This document shows positions 9,562-17,986 of a stretch of 64,000 nucleotides of DNA, in pieces. Both the position numbers and the translations under genes were made by a program. How positions within the stretch are numbered: the stretch's first letter is position 1; each line of letters begins with the position of its first letter. Source of the stretch: Planctomycetota bacterium (GTDB lineage Bacteria; Planctomycetota; Planctomycetia; Pirellulales; Lacipirellulaceae); contig JAADGV010000098.1 of the NCBI GenBank assembly GCA_013152205.1, positions 25,044 to 89,043 on the forward strand. The letters are read 5' to 3'. Under the pieces are notes generated by a model. That model did not search any database. It was not told where the DNA came from and saw nothing but the letters and a program-made list of their open reading frames with translations.

Positions 9562-9569
9562 CACGCCGT

Positions 9570-9594
9570 GCATTGCGTGGCAATGCGGCTATTT
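9570..9594 (+). terminator. Hairpin followed by a short T-run after the DUF1559 gene
   Basis: GCATTGC-GTG-GCAATGC (9570-9586), then GGCTATTTT. The stem is short but perfect and sits 9 bp after the stop codon. Confidence 0.45.
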
Positions 9595-9637
9595 TATCGT
9601 GATGGCAATGCCAATGTGCTTATGCTAAATTACCCGC

Positions 9638-10180
9638 ATGACAGAAAAGCAATTTTTCGATTGGCAGACCTCAGGTGGCACCGACGACGTCATGCGGCTG
9701 GTCGACTGCCTGGAGCGGGCTGACATCGCTTGGTGTGCCATTGGCGGCGTGGCCGTGAACCATTGGGCCGAAGAGCCGATGGTTACGCAGGATGTCGACT
9801 TTGTAGTAACGACCGATGCAATCGAACGGGCCGTTTCGCTTCTTGAAGACGCTGGGTTTAGCTACGAACGGTTCGACTGGTCGATCAACTTCCAAGGCCA
9901 CTCGAAGATTAGCATCCAGCTCAGCACCGAGGATTTTTATCGTCAGTTTCCAGCACGAGCTGTGCCGGCCGACGTACATGGCATTTTGCTGCGAGTTGCA
10001 TCGGTCGAAGATACCTTGAGCGGCAAGATGAAAGCCTGGGCAACACCCGGGCGTAGGCAGAGCAAGCGAATTAAAGACCTTGCTGATATCGCACGGCTTA
10101 TCGAGGCCCACCCGCATCTTTGGGATCGTCTCAGAGACGACTTAAAGAAGCAACTGCAGCCGCCTGAGGCCAGCCCCTGA
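9638..10180 (+). CDS. Nucleotidyltransferase-fold protein (MNT/AbiEii-like)
   Basis: 180 residues. The fold signature is visible: IGGVAVNHW (about residues 35-43) followed by TQDVDFVV (50-57), the G-G..DxD arrangement of minimal nucleotidyltransferases and AbiEii-type toxins. The C-terminal RIKDLADIARLIEAHP segment is also usual in these proteins. No HEPN or antitoxin partner is adjacent. The gene lies between repeats and its neighbours face other ways. It may be a solitary nucleotidyltransferase or half of a former toxin-antitoxin pair; the substrate is not predictable. Confidence 0.75.
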   Translation: MTEKQFFDWQTSGGTDDVMRLVDCLERADIAWCAIGGVAVNHWAEEPMVTQDVDFVVTTDAIERAVSLLEDAGFSYERFDWSINFQGHSKISIQLSTEDFYRQFPARAVPADVHGILLRVASVEDTLSGKMKAWATPGRRQSKRIKDLADIARLIEAHPHLWDRLRDDLKKQLQPPEASP

Positions 10181-10191
10181 GCAAAAAATAA

Positions 10192-10215
10192 CCGCGATCT
10201 TACAGATCGCCGGAG
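10192..10215 (+). repeat. Dispersed 24-bp palindromic repeat, copy 3
   Basis: CCGCGATCTTACAGATCGCC followed by GGAG; the exact complement of copy 1. It lies between two convergent genes and could help to terminate both. Confidence 0.8.
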
Positions 10216-10226
10216 CCTCGCAAGAC

Positions 10227-11135
10227 TTACTTCTTGAAGTATTGCGGGTTGTCCGGATCAAAGTCTGCATCGGTAAAGCCATTGTTGATCTTCAAGTTGA
10301 GATAGGTATAGGCTTCTTCCAGGGGCAGCTTGCCGCCGGGTACCCTAGGCCAGCCGTAAGCTGCGTAGCGAACGGGCAAGCCGAGTTCGTTGTCGATGAA
10401 GATCTCCGCCCGATGGTAGCGGAAGTTGTTACGCTTCGTGGGATGGATGGCAACAATCTGTGTGACAGGTCGTTTGTTCATCACGTTCTGGAATGTGTTC
10501 ACTTCGCATTCGCCGTATTTAACATCTTGGCTGGCGACGGTGATTAGCTCGCTGGTCAGCTCGCGAATGCCAAGCTTCGTGATGGGGTATTTTTGGCCTT
10601 TCATGGCAAGCATGCCGTTGGGATCGAGTGGCACCGCACCGAACTTTCGTTTCCAGCCACAGTCCATGGCAACCATCTTGCCATCAGCATTTGGGTAGAG
10701 ACATTCGCGGCCTTTGTGGGGCTTAAGAAAGAACATGTAGACCGCGAACGGCTTGTTGCGAACTTTGATGTACGCAATCTCTTCGTCCATCAGCGTGCCG
10801 TCGATGCGTTCCTGCTTGCGAAGGATGGCGCTGTAGTCGGCGATGTCGGCGTCGATATTTTTCAGCGCTGAGTGAGCCATCCGAAGGGCTGGCATCAGCG
10901 GGTGCTCGCCAGGACGCTGAGTGAGGTCGAATGGCGAACCAGGCGCCGTCGTGGCGATTCTTGCCGCCAGCTTCGGCGTTTGATTGGCATCTTCTTCGTT
11001 CGAGACACGAAAGATAGGCTCGACCAGTTGGCTCGCTTGCTGAGCTTGGGCCCAGGAATTTGCCGAGACAATGCTGCTGACCATCACCAGCAAAGCGATG
11101 GTGCGTGGGAGGATGAAAAAGGGATTTCTACGCAT
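10227..11135 (-). CDS. Exported DUF1571 protein
   Basis: 302 residues, with a signal peptide (about residues 1-31, ending NSWAQAQQ). The mature part matches the DUF1571 pattern: a helical ALKNIDADIADYSAILRKQER segment that leads into YIKVRNKPFAVYMFFLKPHKGRECLY and KLGIRELTSELI. The family is exported and of unknown function; the fold may resemble lipoprotein-carrier proteins such as LolA, but that is an inference. An AGGAG lies 10 nt before the ATG. Confidence 0.8.
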   Translation of the reverse strand: MRRNPFFILPRTIALLVMVSSIVSANSWAQAQQASQLVEPIFRVSNEEDANQTPKLAARIATTAPGSPFDLTQRPGEHPLMPALRMAHSALKNIDADIADYSAILRKQERIDGTLMDEEIAYIKVRNKPFAVYMFFLKPHKGRECLYPNADGKMVAMDCGWKRKFGAVPLDPNGMLAMKGQKYPITKLGIRELTSELITVASQDVKYGECEVNTFQNVMNKRPVTQIVAIHPTKRNNFRYHRAEIFIDNELGLPVRYAAYGWPRVPGGKLPLEEAYTYLNLKINNGFTDADFDPDNPQYFKK

Positions 11136-11563
11136 AATTCTCGAACTCCTGCCTACTGGTGGGGGGCCAGCTTGTTTTTTAACGTCAAGGGTTTCCGAAA
11201 CAAAAGGCTAGCAAAACAGGCCGACGTGTGAAAAATCACCGCGAAAAGACGCGGTCGTCGACGCTGCTAGCTATTGCAGCGGATTAAATATAAATTATCG
11301 TGCAAACGGTGTACCGCGTGGGGGGCGACGTACGCAGCTAGTCTGTACTGCGTGTCCAGTGGGGGATATGTAGCTAGTCACGGTAGGAGAGCCCAATGGT
11401 AACTATCGCCGGTCGCAGCAGAAACAATTACAATCTTCTGACTGAACCGGCATCTTAGCCTAGACGATGTATCTTACGCCAAACGCCTGAGCCGCTCCGT
11501 GTGAGGCTGGGCACAAAATAGTAACGCAGCTTGTGTTAGCAGGGAATAGGAACTTAAAAACAA
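11136..11563. other. 428-bp intergenic region between divergent genes
   Basis: No coding region is supported. The stretch has a loose repeat of CTAGTCTGTACTGCG and GTAGCTAGTCACGG around 11335-11385, and AGGAAC before the MBL hydrolase start. I see no recognisable RNA motif. Confidence 0.4.
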
Positions 11564-12235
11564 ATGCAAACCGCTCAACCAGCCATTGTGACAGTTTTGT
11601 CGGTCCCTTTCGAGGAAAATTCTTATATCGCTTATTTTCAAGGGCGGAAGGACTGTTTGGTGATTGATCCCGGCTTGGAGCCAGAGAAGATTTCAGCGGC
11701 CATCGACGAGCTAGGCCTTTCGCTGGCGGCGATCCTTTGTACGCATGGCCACGCCGATCACATTGCCGGCAACGCGGCCCTGAAAGAGCGTTGGCCCGAG
11801 GCGCCCATAATTATTGGCGAGGGTGATGCCATCAAACTGACCGACCCCGTCCAAAATCTGTCAGCCGGTTTCGGGGGGGCTGTGGTAAGCCCCCCAGCCG
11901 ACCAGACGGTGAACGAGGGGGACGTGATCGAGTTCGCCGGCTTTCGGCTGGAGGTACTCGACACGCCGGGGCATTCGACCGGGCACGTAGTGTTTGTGCT
12001 GTCAGAACAAACGCCAGTGCAGGTATTTGGGGGCGATGTGCTATTCGCCGGCAGCATTGGACGAACAGATTTTCCGGACTGCAGTTTCGCAGTTTTGAAA
12101 CAGTCGATTCACGAGAAGCTGTTTCCACTGGCCGACGAGGCCGTGGTTTGGCCAGGGCACGGACCAACCACAACGATCGGAGACGAAAAGCGAACCAACC
12201 CGTTCGTAGGCTTGAACTCACGATTCGAAGGCTAG
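11564..12235 (+). CDS. MBL-fold metallo-hydrolase (glyoxalase II-like)
   Basis: 223 residues with the complete metal-binding set of the metallo-beta-lactamase fold: THGHADHIAGN (about residues 58-68), a later His in DTPGHSTGHV (about 133-142), the bridging Asp in GGDVLFAGSIGRTD (about 155-168) and the last His in WPGHGPTTT. The spacing and the C-terminal EKRTNPF match the small hydroxyacylglutathione hydrolase-like (YcbL) subgroup, a cytosolic zinc thioester hydrolase. The true substrate is not evident. Its stop codon lies inside the left arm of a large hairpin. Confidence 0.85.
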   Translation: MQTAQPAIVTVLSVPFEENSYIAYFQGRKDCLVIDPGLEPEKISAAIDELGLSLAAILCTHGHADHIAGNAALKERWPEAPIIIGEGDAIKLTDPVQNLSAGFGGAVVSPPADQTVNEGDVIEFAGFRLEVLDTPGHSTGHVVFVLSEQTPVQVFGGDVLFAGSIGRTDFPDCSFAVLKQSIHEKLFPLADEAVVWPGHGPTTTIGDEKRTNPFVGLNSRFEG

Positions 12236-12348
12236 CCCGCATTTCTCACCAGTTTCGTCGCGAGAGTCCGTAAGTTGTTTGCTGGCCGACGCCGTCCAGC
12301 AGGCAACTTACGGATTCGTAGCAGAATACTGGTGAGAAATCCGGGCTA
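12233..12348. repeat. 116-bp imperfect palindrome
   Basis: TAGCCCGCATTTCTCACCAG (12233-12252) pairs with 12329-12348 with one mismatch, and an inner arm TCCGTAAGTTG (12267-12277) pairs with CAACTTACGGA (12304-12314). The left arm includes the stop codon of the MBL gene. The two-level arrangement is typical of a dispersed mobile palindrome, not a simple terminator. Confidence 0.8.
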
Positions 12349-12379
12349 GACGCACCAAAGCATTTTCAGCCCCAAATAG

Positions 12380-12403
12380 CCGCGACCTTACAGGTCGCAG
12401 GAG
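12380..12403 (+). repeat. Dispersed 24-bp palindromic repeat, copy 4 (variant)
   Basis: CCGCGACCTTACAGGTCGCA followed by GGAG. The T-to-C change in one arm (CGATCT to CGACCT) is matched by A-to-G in the other (AGATCG to AGGTCG), so pairing is kept. Confidence 0.75.
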
Positions 12404-12422
12404 AAAAAAATGCAGCGGCCCC

Positions 12423-14219
12423 CTAATGCGAAGAAGCATCCGAATGAGCCCCAGGCGGAATCTTAGCGGTGGCCATGGTGGGCTGAGCTTGTGGCGAGGA
12501 CTGTTTCTTGGGGTCGGGCTGATGGGCAGGAAATTCAAGTGTGAAGCGACTGCCACGACCAGGCTCGCTGTCGACAATAATTTGGCCACCATGTTCCTCA
12601 AGAATCTTACGGCTGACGGGTAACCCCAAGCCAGTGCCGCGGCCACCTTTGTGCGAGACAAAGACGTTGAAAATGGCGTCAATCTCTTCGGGGGCGATGC
12701 CGTCCCCGTTGTCTTCGACGACGATTCGGGCCATGTTTTGCGCGGCATCAAATTCGGAGCGAACGCTAACAAGCCCTTCCTCCGCTTCGTCGCAGGCGTC
12801 CAGGGCGTTGGTGATGACGTTGAGCAGTGCGCTGTGCATTGCTTCGGGGTCGAACATCAGGGTGGGCATTGTTTCAGCCGGAGCCCAGTGAAGTTTCACA
12901 CTCAACTCTTCAGCGCGAGATTGCATCAGTTCGATGGCTTCTTCTGCGATACTGTTCAAGTCGGATGGTTTTGGCTCAGGCTCACGCTCTTTGCTGAACG
13001 TGAGCATGTCCATCACCAGCGAGGAAATTCGCTCTTGGTTGCGCTCAACAATGTTCCAGCCTTTGCGGATGGTGTCGACCGCAGCGTTAGCAGCTTCGCC
13101 ATCTGCTTCGTTGTTCGCTCGACCATGATCTCCTAGGCCAAGTTCGATCAAGTAGCTACCCCCGCGCACGCCTTGCAAAATGTTTTTGATATGATGCGAG
13201 AGAGAAGCAATGGTTTGACCAACTGCAGCGAGACGCTCGGCCTGCACCATGGCCTTGTAGTACGAAGTATCTTCAACAGCCAATGCGGCCTGATGCGCAA
13301 TGGCGATCATCAGCCGAAGGTGCTCTTCGTTGAACTGGTCGACCTTTCCTTCGTTCATCAACATGCGCTGCGGCGTGATCGAGGTATCGATGTAGATGAC
13401 CCCGACGACGTCGTAGCGACCTTGCATCGGAACGCAGATGGCTTCTCGAACGCCCAGCTTGACGATGCTTTTGGCAGGATCCCAACGCTTATCGTCGCGG
13501 GCGTCGCTGGTAAGCACGCCTTCGTTGCGTTCGACGACATAGTCGAGGATGGTTTTGCTGATGGTGATTTTTTCTTCGGTCCGAATACCTCGACGATGCC
13601 GGCGAACTTTGGGAATCAGTTTCTCTGACTCAATGTCTTTAAGCATGATGCAGCCGCGATCGGCATCAACCCACTCGAAAATCATTTCCATGATCCGTGC
13701 CAGCAACTGATCAATGTCCATTGTGTGGCTAACCGCCAAGGCGGTGCGATACATGATCTGCAGATTGCTGCGAGCACGAGCCAGATAGGGGCTGGAGGAT
13801 TCGTCGGCCTCGGGCAGTAGCCATTCGCTACCTTCGGATTGGCTCAGGGCGGCAACAATACGAGAGCCATCGTTGTTGTGTGCTCGGGGGACGATATCAA
13901 CTTGGTCGGCGATGTCTTCGTAAGTGTTCTCGAGTACGCCGGTGTAGAGCAGTAGCGATTTACCAAGTTGGATCTGATCGCCGCTGACAAGCTCGCGCTC
14001 GGTCGTGGGTTGACCGTTGACGAAAGATCCGTTGGAACTGCTGAGATCGCGCAGAACGTAGCCATCTTCGCGACGAACGAGTTCTGCGTGGGCGCGCGAA
14101 ATCTCGGTGTCGTGCAGACACACCGAGTTGTTCTGAGTCCGCCCAATGGAATGGATGGATTCTTCCAGTTGGAAACGCGTACCCTGATCGCGCCCCTGTA
14201 TAACAAAAAGCGAAGCCAC
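12423..14219 (-). CDS. Sensor histidine kinase with N-terminal FHA and GAF domains
   Basis: 598 residues from a GTG. Order of domains: FHA (about 1-95; SIGRTQNNSVCL, SRAHAEL, DLSSSNGSFVNG), GAF (about 165-310), a dimerisation helix with the phospho-accepting His in SLSHHIKNI (about 338), then the ATPase with N box NVITNALDACDEA (about 473), G1 EDNGDGIAPEEI (about 501) and G2 GGRGTGLGLPVSRKI (about 526). There is no membrane segment, so it is a cytoplasmic kinase, presumably reading a phosphothreonine partner through FHA and a small ligand through GAF. The receiver gene lies 42 bp upstream in the same direction. The last 35 residues are a Pro/Gln/Ser-rich tail. Confidence 0.88.
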   Translation of the reverse strand: MASLFVIQGRDQGTRFQLEESIHSIGRTQNNSVCLHDTEISRAHAELVRREDGYVLRDLSSSNGSFVNGQPTTERELVSGDQIQLGKSLLLYTGVLENTYEDIADQVDIVPRAHNNDGSRIVAALSQSEGSEWLLPEADESSSPYLARARSNLQIMYRTALAVSHTMDIDQLLARIMEMIFEWVDADRGCIMLKDIESEKLIPKVRRHRRGIRTEEKITISKTILDYVVERNEGVLTSDARDDKRWDPAKSIVKLGVREAICVPMQGRYDVVGVIYIDTSITPQRMLMNEGKVDQFNEEHLRLMIAIAHQAALAVEDTSYYKAMVQAERLAAVGQTIASLSHHIKNILQGVRGGSYLIELGLGDHGRANNEADGEAANAAVDTIRKGWNIVERNQERISSLVMDMLTFSKEREPEPKPSDLNSIAEEAIELMQSRAEELSVKLHWAPAETMPTLMFDPEAMHSALLNVITNALDACDEAEEGLVSVRSEFDAAQNMARIVVEDNGDGIAPEEIDAIFNVFVSHKGGRGTGLGLPVSRKILEEHGGQIIVDSEPGRGSRFTLEFPAHQPDPKKQSSPQAQPTMATAKIPPGAHSDASSH

Positions 14220-14261
14220 TGATCCAGTAATCCCCGAGAAGAGAAAATAGGGAAGGGCGTC

Positions 14262-14627
14262 CTAGCCAAAGCTTCCCAGCAACTCCTCAATTCTACGGAT
14301 CAACGAGCCGTAATGGTAGGGTTTGGTGACCAATTGTCCCGTAGGTAAAGGGCTTAAATGCCGCTTTGTGGTTCCGAGTACAACGATTGGGGTGTCGCTG
14401 CGGGATGCCGTGCGGCCCAGGACGCGTGAGTCTTCCTGCGAGGGGCTCCGGTCGCAGTCGGCATCGTAGACCACGAGATCGGGCTGCTGACGCTCAAGAA
14501 TCTCGTTCGCGTGGGTGGCTGCCGAGGCTTCCAGGGTTTCGGTGCCCCGTCGCTTGAGCAAAGTTCGCAGGATTTCACGGGCCTCTGACGAGGAATCGAC
14601 AATCAGGACACGAGCCTTGGCAGACAA
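14262..14627 (-). CDS. Single-domain response regulator receiver
   Basis: The start is taken at a TTG at 14627, 8 nt after a perfect AGGAGG. This gives 121 residues, exactly a receiver domain; a longer reading to 14732 adds only a proline-rich stretch. Motifs: RVLIVDSSSEAREI (acidic pocket), PDLVVYDADCD (likely phospho-acceptor Asp in YDAD), TPIVVLGTT (Thr/Ser switch) and VTKPY (Lys). The second pocket acid is Ser instead of Asp/Glu, so magnesium binding may be weakened. There is no output domain; it probably works with the histidine kinase just downstream. Confidence 0.75.
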   Translation of the reverse strand: MSAKARVLIVDSSSEAREILRTLLKRRGTETLEASAATHANEILERQQPDLVVYDADCDRSPSQEDSRVLGRTASRSDTPIVVLGTTKRHLSPLPTGQLVTKPYHYGSLIRRIEELLGSFG

Positions 14628-14786
14628 TTCGTTGACCTCCTGAGAGCCAAGCAGGCGGACGCTTGGCAACGAGAGCGGTGGGGAATCTGGTGGGAATGGT
14701 GTTTGGTGTGGGGCGGGAAAATAGAGATTCAACCCGTCTGTGTCAAATGCGGATTATTGGAGAACGCGAAATTGTCGTTGGCCCCG

Positions 14787-14888
14787 GGCCGTTCATTTTT
14801 TCACAATGCGAAGCATAGTGAATTCACTAGCCCGACGCGCTAGCGAGGGATTTCCCGTAAATTCCCTCGCTAGCGCGTCGGGCTAGTG
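14787..14888. repeat. Dispersed repeat with perfect 26-bp inverted arms
   Basis: Arms 14825-14850 and 14863-14888 are perfect complements around a 12-nt loop (CACTAGCCCGACGCGCTAGC...). The flank 14787-14824 plus the left arm recurs inverted at 50820-50879, which shows a dispersed element. Together with its surroundings it fills most of the 14628-15028 gap, where no gene is seen. Confidence 0.85.
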
Positions 14889-15028
14889 TTGGATGCACCT
14901 TACCTAATTTGAAGAGGTGAACGGCCCCGCCCGGTTGGTCTGTCGCGTAGTCGCCAGTAGAATGGGCAAAACGGGGACTTCGGAAATCTATGCCCGGTTA
15001 GTTTTGGCAGTTGAGAAAGGTTGCTTCG

Positions 15029-17023
15029 ATGAGACTTGGTAAAGGCCGATTTGTTGCGCGCGGTGTGCTATTTGGATCGCTGATGGCAATGCTTGCAGTT
15101 CTCTTGGCGCCGTTGATGGCGAAAGAGTCAGGCTCGTCCGATGGCCTGTGGATGAAACGGGCGGCACAGTTTCTTGCTTCGGATGAACTGGAAGGTCGTG
15201 GGTTGGAAACGCACGGGTTGCGGCGAGCGGCGGAATTTATGCAAGAAGAGTTCCGCTCCGCTGGGCTTGAATTTTTACCCGACACCGAAAATGGATTCCA
15301 GACTTTTTCGTATGCCGCGACTTCGAAACTAGGAGAGGGCAATCGATTGGAATTGCACGCAGCGGATGAGACCCCTGTTGCGTTAGAAATAAACAAAGAT
15401 TTTGTGCCGTTGGCAATGAGCGGGAGCGGTGAGGTCGATTTGCCACTGGTGTTTGTCGGGTACGGCATCAGTGCGCCAGAATTGGAGTACGACGACTACG
15501 CTGGCATCGATGTTGAAGGTAAGGCGGTGGTGGTGTTGCGGCACGAACCGGAGCAGGCGAACCCACACAGCAAGTTTGATGGGTTAGAGAATTCTCGCTA
15601 TGCGCCTCTGAGCACAAAGGTGAGCAATGCCTATCAGCACGGTGCGGCAGCCGTGGTGTTTTGCACAGACCAGTTTGAAATCGATAAACGTACTGCGGAA
15701 GCAAAAAAACGCTTGCAGACGGCTCTCGAACAATTGGAAGAAGCACGAAAGCAGGAAGTAACTCCAAAAAAAGACGAGGAGCTTGCGCGTGCCGAAAAAC
15801 GTGTGGCGCGGTGGAAGAAAAAGTCTGAAGGGGACAACGACCAGTTGTTGGCATTTTCGGCCGGTATGGGGTCAACCCCTCGCGAATTGCCAGTGATTCA
15901 TTGCCGCCGCGAAGCGATGGGCAAGCTGTTTCAAGCAGCAGGGAAGCCTGATTTGGCAACGCTCGAAACAAACATCGACGTCGGCTTGCAGCCTCAAAGT
16001 GTTGAACTAACTGGGTGCCGACTGGTGGGGCAGGTGGCGATTGAACGCGAATTGGTAGACCTGGTTAACGTGATTGGAGTACTGCCTGGCAAGGGGCCTT
16101 TGGCGAACGAGACCATCGTCGTGGGCGCCCATTACGATCATCTCGGTCGCGGCGAAATGGGATCGGCTGAGCCAGAGAGCAAGCTGATTCATAACGGGGC
16201 CGACGACAATGCTTCGGGGGCGGTGGTATTGGTGGATGTGGCGCGTCGGTTGGCGGCAGAAAACGGCTTATCAAGAAGGCAGATTATCTTTATCGGTTTT
16301 TCGGGAGAAGAACGTGGGCTGCTCGGGAGTGCCTATTTTGTACGGAATTCACCGGTGCCGTTGAAGAGTGTAGTGGCGATGGTCAATTTCGATATGGTGG
16401 GGCGGCTACGAGAAAACAAACTCATCGCCAGCGGGGCAGATACGGCTACGCAGTTCGAAGGGTGGCTCGAGGAGGTAAACGAATCATACAAATTTGAGCT
16501 GGTGAAACAGTCGGGAGGTTATGGACCAAGCGATCATGCGACGTTTTATGCGAAAGAGATACCCGTGGTGCATTTCTTTACAGGCGCTCACGACGACTAT
16601 CATCGCCCGACGGATGATTTCCATTTGTTGAATCTTGACGGGATGGAGCGAATAAGCCGATTCGCTGCGCAGTGGATTACCAAGCTAGCGACCGTTGATG
16701 AGAAGATTGAGTACCAACTGGTCGAGCAGCCCAGGCAAGCGACGGCGAAACGAGATCCGCGACCCTACTTCGGAAGCATCCCCGACTTCGGGAAAGTCGA
16801 CGAGGGCTATGCAATCTCTGGCGTCTCGGCAAATAGCCCCGCTGCCGAGGCCGGATTGCAGGGAGGCGATGCGATAATCAAGCTCGGGGCACATAAAATA
16901 GGGAATTTAGAGGATTTCGATAACGCACTGAGGAAGTTTGAGGCGGGAGATCGAGTGCCGATTGTGTTCCTGCGGGAAAAGGAGCGAATCGATTCGGAAG
17001 TGGTACTCGACCCGCCCCGCTAG
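15029..17023 (+). CDS. Exported M28-family metallopeptidase with PA insert and C-terminal PDZ domain
   Basis: 664 residues; the ATG at 15029 follows GAGAAAGG, and an in-frame TTG lies 18 nt upstream. A hydrophobic signal segment covers about residues 10-30. The M28 zinc ligands and catalytic residues can be followed: HYDHLGRG (about 368), GADDNASGA (about 391), SGEERGLLGS (about 427), NFDMVGR (about 452) and SDHATF (about 501). A PA-like region lies before the catalytic core and contains a lysine/glutamate-rich coiled coil (about 222-268). A PDZ domain (about 580-660) ends the protein. It is likely a periplasmic or membrane-attached aminopeptidase; the PDZ domain may recruit substrates. Confidence 0.85.
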   Translation: MRLGKGRFVARGVLFGSLMAMLAVLLAPLMAKESGSSDGLWMKRAAQFLASDELEGRGLETHGLRRAAEFMQEEFRSAGLEFLPDTENGFQTFSYAATSKLGEGNRLELHAADETPVALEINKDFVPLAMSGSGEVDLPLVFVGYGISAPELEYDDYAGIDVEGKAVVVLRHEPEQANPHSKFDGLENSRYAPLSTKVSNAYQHGAAAVVFCTDQFEIDKRTAEAKKRLQTALEQLEEARKQEVTPKKDEELARAEKRVARWKKKSEGDNDQLLAFSAGMGSTPRELPVIHCRREAMGKLFQAAGKPDLATLETNIDVGLQPQSVELTGCRLVGQVAIERELVDLVNVIGVLPGKGPLANETIVVGAHYDHLGRGEMGSAEPESKLIHNGADDNASGAVVLVDVARRLAAENGLSRRQIIFIGFSGEERGLLGSAYFVRNSPVPLKSVVAMVNFDMVGRLRENKLIASGADTATQFEGWLEEVNESYKFELVKQSGGYGPSDHATFYAKEIPVVHFFTGAHDDYHRPTDDFHLLNLDGMERISRFAAQWITKLATVDEKIEYQLVEQPRQATAKRDPRPYFGSIPDFGKVDEGYAISGVSANSPAAEAGLQGGDAIIKLGAHKIGNLEDFDNALRKFEAGDRVPIVFLREKERIDSEVVLDPPR

Positions 17024-17239
17024 AAAAAACCTTGTTTTCAGCTGTTTTGTTGGTTGCTAGCGGTAATTTCCATCGGCCAAAGAAATGCTCTTTACGGTGC
17101 CGAGGGTTCTCGACACAATACGCCCCGCAATTTACCCGCCGCCCCACCCCCGCATGTGTATCGGGCGTTCCCCTTTAACGTTCGGGGCGGTTCCAAATCG
17201 TTCGGTCAAGGATGACCCCATTCAGCAAGGAGTGCTGAC

Positions 17240-17890
17240 GTGAGAACTTTGCTTCTTTCTACCCTCGTATCGGTCGCTTTCGCGTCGATTGCTACCCCCA
17301 CCGTTGCTCAACAATCGACTGGCGCTGGTCCTAGTGCGAATGCTTCTCGCTATGGCATTGCTGTCGTGGATGTAAGCTACATCTTCAAAGAATTTCAACA
17401 GTTCCGGACAGCGATGGATGGAATGAAAAAAGAGATGGAGGCCGCCGAAGGCCAACTAAAGGCCGAGCGTGACGCAGTACAAGCAAAAGAAGAGCAGCGT
17501 AAGCAATACAAACCGGGCTCGCCTGAAGACAAACAGTTGGATGAAGAGATTGCTCGCGCAAAAGCAGACTTCAATCTCAAAGCCGGACGCATTCGCAAAG
17601 ACTTTTTAGAGCGAGAGGCGAAGGTTTACTATCAGACTTATATGCAAGTCAGCAATGCCGTGCAGCACTACGCTCAGCAGCACAACATTGGTTTAGTGAT
17701 TCGGTTCAATGGCGATCCGGTCGACCCTAACCGGCGTGAGTCGGTCTTGCAGGCGATCAACAAGCCGGTTGTGGCTCAGAACAACATCGACATCACGCCC
17801 GACGTGTTGGCCTTGTTGAATCGAGGTGGAACTGAAACGGATGCTGCTCCAGCCTCCGCTGCTCGTGCCGGCGCTACACAGCGTCGCTAG
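17240..17890 (+). CDS. OmpH/Skp-family periplasmic chaperone
   Basis: 216 residues from a GTG preceded by AAGGAG. A signal peptide (about 1-23) is followed by IAVVDVSYIFKEFQQF, the standard Skp opening, and a long coiled-coil hairpin (about 55-135; AAEGQLKAERDAVQAKEEQ, DFLEREAKVYYQTY). The end (VQHYAQQHNIGLVIRF) also matches. Skp holds unfolded outer-membrane proteins. Its position directly before lpxC and lpxA parallels the skp-lpx neighbourhood of other Gram-negatives and supports an outer membrane with lipid A-type biosynthesis here. A strong terminator separates it from lpxC. Confidence 0.87.
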   Translation: MRTLLLSTLVSVAFASIATPTVAQQSTGAGPSANASRYGIAVVDVSYIFKEFQQFRTAMDGMKKEMEAAEGQLKAERDAVQAKEEQRKQYKPGSPEDKQLDEEIARAKADFNLKAGRIRKDFLEREAKVYYQTYMQVSNAVQHYAQQHNIGLVIRFNGDPVDPNRRESVLQAINKPVVAQNNIDITPDVLALLNRGGTETDAAPASAARAGATQRR

Positions 17891-17902
17891 TCGGAAACAC
17901 TT

Positions 17903-17952
17903 GTGGAGCGAGCTTCAGTAAATCTCCTGAAGCTCGCTCCCACGATTTTTTT
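17903..17952 (+). terminator. Intrinsic terminator after the skp-like gene
   Basis: GTGGAGCGAGCTTCAG (17903-17918) pairs with CTGAAGCTCGCTCCCAC (17927-17943) with one bulge, followed by GATTTTTTT. It lies 12 bp after the stop codon. Confidence 0.85.
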
Positions 17953-17986
17953 GGAATTTACTTTCCCTTAGTGCTGTTTACTCATT

